14,405 nt of DNA from Pyrinomonadaceae bacterium (GTDB taxonomy: Bacteria; Acidobacteriota; Blastocatellia; Pyrinomonadales; Pyrinomonadaceae): positions 1-14,405 of the forward strand of contig JACCRA010000297.1 in the NCBI GenBank assembly GCA_013813825.1. The letters are read 5' to 3'. The notes beneath the pieces are model-generated. The model worked only from the letters and a program-made list of their open reading frames with translations, searched no databases and was not told the origin of the DNA. The position numbers and the translations under genes were made by a program. This document shows positions 12,653-14,405 of this stretch, piece by piece (positions within the stretch are counted from its first letter, which is position 1; every line of letters starts with the position of its first letter).

Positions 12653-14405
12653 GACGCAGGATCAGTAAAGTTTTCAACTTCGGTTTGAGCCTGACAGTTT
12701 TGTTAATCAGCCTCGGGCCGCTCCCCGCCGCCGAAGCGCAAAACGCGAACCGCGCGACAGCCGTGAAGGGCAACACGAACGGCAACTCAAATCGTAACCG
12801 CGCCACCAGCAGCACGCCGGCCACTACTGCAAACTCCGCCACCAACGCGAACACCGGCGACGCTCAGTCGCCCGTTACAGGACTGTCTGACACGCCCGCC
12901 GCCGCACCGACTGGACCAGCCGCCGGCGACGGCCCGGTTTACGAAATGACGCTGGCGCGGTTGTTAGGACGCGGCGAGCCGCTGTATTTGCGGAGCGCGG
13001 CGGGCGAAGGCCAAGTGCTGATTCCAGTCTCCGCCCGCATGAAAATCAACAGTTTGAATTTGCACTTGGAATTCACCAACTCGATCTCGCTGCTCCCGGA
13101 GCGTTCGCAGTTGGTCGTCTCCGTTGACGACGTAGTGGTGAAGCAGTTTTTGCTGCGTCCCACGCCGGCGACAGTAATTGAAGACATCGCGTTGCCCGTC
13201 AACCTCCTGACGCCGGGCTATCGCCGTTTGAAGTTCCGCGTCGCGCAGCACTACACGCTGGAATGCGAGAACCCGGCCGCGCCGGAATTGTGGACGCAGA
13301 TCGACACGGCGCGCTCGCTCCTGACGCTGCGCGGCGAGATGCAACCGCTACCGCAACCCACGCTCGCGCGTCTCGGCGACTTGGTGGACGAAAAGCTGTG
13401 GGGCGAATACGCCGTCAACATCGTCACCGCGAACCAAAGTTTGCGCGACGAGCATCTGCGCTGGGGATCACTGGTGGCGCAGGGCATGGCGCTGCGCCTG
13501 AAGTTTAAGCCGCTGCACCTGCGCCACGTCGCGGCGACGCGCGGCGGAAGCAGTGGCGGCCTCGATCAGGCGGCGTTGAAAGGCCGCGATAATGTTCTCA
13601 TCGGGACCAGTACGGAACTGTCCGGGCTGCTGCCGCCTGAGATCATGTCGCGCGTCGGGCGCGGCGGCTTCCTCGGCGTCTTCCCGCTCGCGGGCGATCC
13701 GGCGCACTTCCTCGCCGTCATCTCCGGCGGCAACGATGAGGACGTGACGCGCGCCGCTACCGCCTTCCCATTCATGAATTTCCCTTTCCCCGACGCGCCG
13801 TTCACCGAGATCGCCGCCAACGAGATTCCCGAATTTCCGGCCTACGCCGCCGAGCGTTCGATCAACGTCAACGCCACGTACCCGTTCACCTACTTCGGCG
13901 CGCAGACGACGACCTTGCGCGGCATGAGTTCCGGCGAAGTGTCGTTGGAGATGGACGTGCCCGCTGATCTCTTCGCGCGCGAAACGAGCGTCGTGGAGAT
14001 GAGCCTGCACTTCTCCTACGGCGCGGCGCTCAGGAACGACTCGGTATTGAACATTAGTCTTAATGATCGCTTCGAGAACGCCGTCCACTTAGGCGACGAG
14101 GGCGGCGCGGTCTATCGCGATTACAAAGTCTCGATCCCTTTGCGCTCGTTCCGCGCCGGGCGCAACGAATTGACGTTGGCCCCCAACATGACGCCGCTCG
14201 TCTCCGGCAAGTGCGAGATCATTCAAGACCATAACCTTCAGTTCACGCTCTTTGACGACTCGACGTTGACGGTGCCGAACGCCGCGCACGATGCGCCCGA
14301 GCCATGTCAACTCACCCTCGTCCGAATTGACGCTCAGGGGCGTAGTGAACGGCGCTTTGGAATTGAGGGGGGCTTCAGCGAGCAGTTTCCGATCAATCGC
14401 GCCGA
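12649..14405 (+). CDS. bcsB: Cellulose synthase periplasmic subunit BcsB (3' partial)
   Basis: 585 codons are visible; the gene continues past the right edge. The ATG at 12649 overlaps the bcsA stop as ATGA, with AGGAG about 11 bases before it, so translation is coupled. Residues 1-30 are a signal peptide (basic start, hydrophobic LTVLLISL, AEA before Q31). Residues 31-95 are an Asn/Thr/Ser/Ala-rich flexible linker. The beta-rich body then begins (VYEMTLARLLGRGEPLYLRS). ECENPAAPELWTQI, with Cys206, matches the characteristic BcsB motif, and FDDSTLTVP near 14250-14277 matches another conserved BcsB segment. BcsB carries glucan-binding and flavodoxin-like domains, guides the polymer across the periplasm and is needed for BcsA activity through its C-terminal membrane anchor, which lies outside the window. 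Confidence 0.94.
   Translation, partial: MRRRISKVFNFGLSLTVLLISLGPLPAAEAQNANRATAVKGNTNGNSNRNRATSSTPATTANSATNANTGDAQSPVTGLSDTPAAAPTGPAAGDGPVYEMTLARLLGRGEPLYLRSAAGEGQVLIPVSARMKINSLNLHLEFTNSISLLPERSQLVVSVDDVVVKQFLLRPTPATVIEDIALPVNLLTPGYRRLKFRVAQHYTLECENPAAPELWTQIDTARSLLTLRGEMQPLPQPTLARLGDLVDEKLWGEYAVNIVTANQSLRDEHLRWGSLVAQGMALRLKFKPLHLRHVAATRGGSSGGLDQAALKGRDNVLIGTSTELSGLLPPEIMSRVGRGGFLGVFPLAGDPAHFLAVISGGNDEDVTRAATAFPFMNFPFPDAPFTEIAANEIPEFPAYAAERSINVNATYPFTYFGAQTTTLRGMSSGEVSLEMDVPADLFARETSVVEMSLHFSYGAALRNDSVLNISLNDRFENAVHLGDEGGAVYRDYKVSIPLRSFRAGRNELTLAPNMTPLVSGKCEIIQDHNLQFTLFDDSTLTVPNAAHDAPEPCQLTLVRIDAQGRSERRFGIEGGFSEQFPINRA

Noticed and set aside
13468..14088. 206-codon open frame on the minus strand, opposite bcsB
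   Set aside because: It is antisense to a well-supported BcsB frame with family motifs; long antisense frames are expected in GC-rich DNA. The same holds for minus-strand frames at 11627-12199 and 4804-5406 and the plus-strand frame at 112-663.

Overview
The window is GC-rich, gene-dense bacterial chromosome. Protein style and intergenic texture suggest an Acidobacteriota (Blastocatellia-like) genome: Asn/Thr/Ser-rich secretory linkers, many GTG starts with weak ribosome binding sites, and hairpin arrays of heptamers between genes. That assignment is inference; no rRNA or marker tree is available. Nothing looks phage- or transposon-derived.

Layout. (1) 1-2294, minus strand: purF (amidophosphoribosyltransferase), then a 57-codon relic of an AbrB/MazE-type antitoxin tail, then a membrane-anchored ComEC-like metallo-beta-lactamase protein that runs off the left edge. 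(2) 2295-2492: a divergent promoter region built around a heptamer inverted repeat. (3) 2493-5427, plus strand: a CxxT glutaredoxin-like protein, an unrecognised membrane-anchored protein, a zinc MDR alcohol dehydrogenase and an EamA/DMT transporter. (4) 5758-8415: a soluble PAS histidine kinase and an NtrC-family sigma-54 activator. (5) 8556-9180, minus strand: a MazF toxin and RHH antitoxin pair in visibly AT-richer DNA, with a clear sigma-70 promoter and a palindromic operator candidate. (6) 9614-14405, plus strand: bcsA and bcsB, coupled by a 4-base overlap; bcsB is cut by the right edge.

How the parts may work together. The cellulose synthase catalytic subunit has an unusual layout: an N-terminal response-regulator receiver domain, a Pro-rich linker, the membrane glycosyltransferase and a C-terminal PilZ domain. 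It could therefore take both a phosphorylation signal and c-di-GMP. Directly upstream of its start is an exact match to the sigma-54 promoter core (TGGCA-N6-TTGC), and about 120 bases further upstream are three GTCTC/GAGAC half-sites about one helical turn apart. The neighbouring kinase and sigma-54 activator are the natural candidates to act there and on the receiver domain. The parts are seen; the circuit is inference.

The other notable structure is a family of five imperfect inverted repeats (2370-2439, 3302-3387, 4367-4467, 5393-5472, 6973-7043). Their arms are built from different, degenerate 7-base units. They fill nearly every intergenic gap from 2.3 to 7.1 kb. One supplies the start codon of the EamA transporter and another encodes its last residues.
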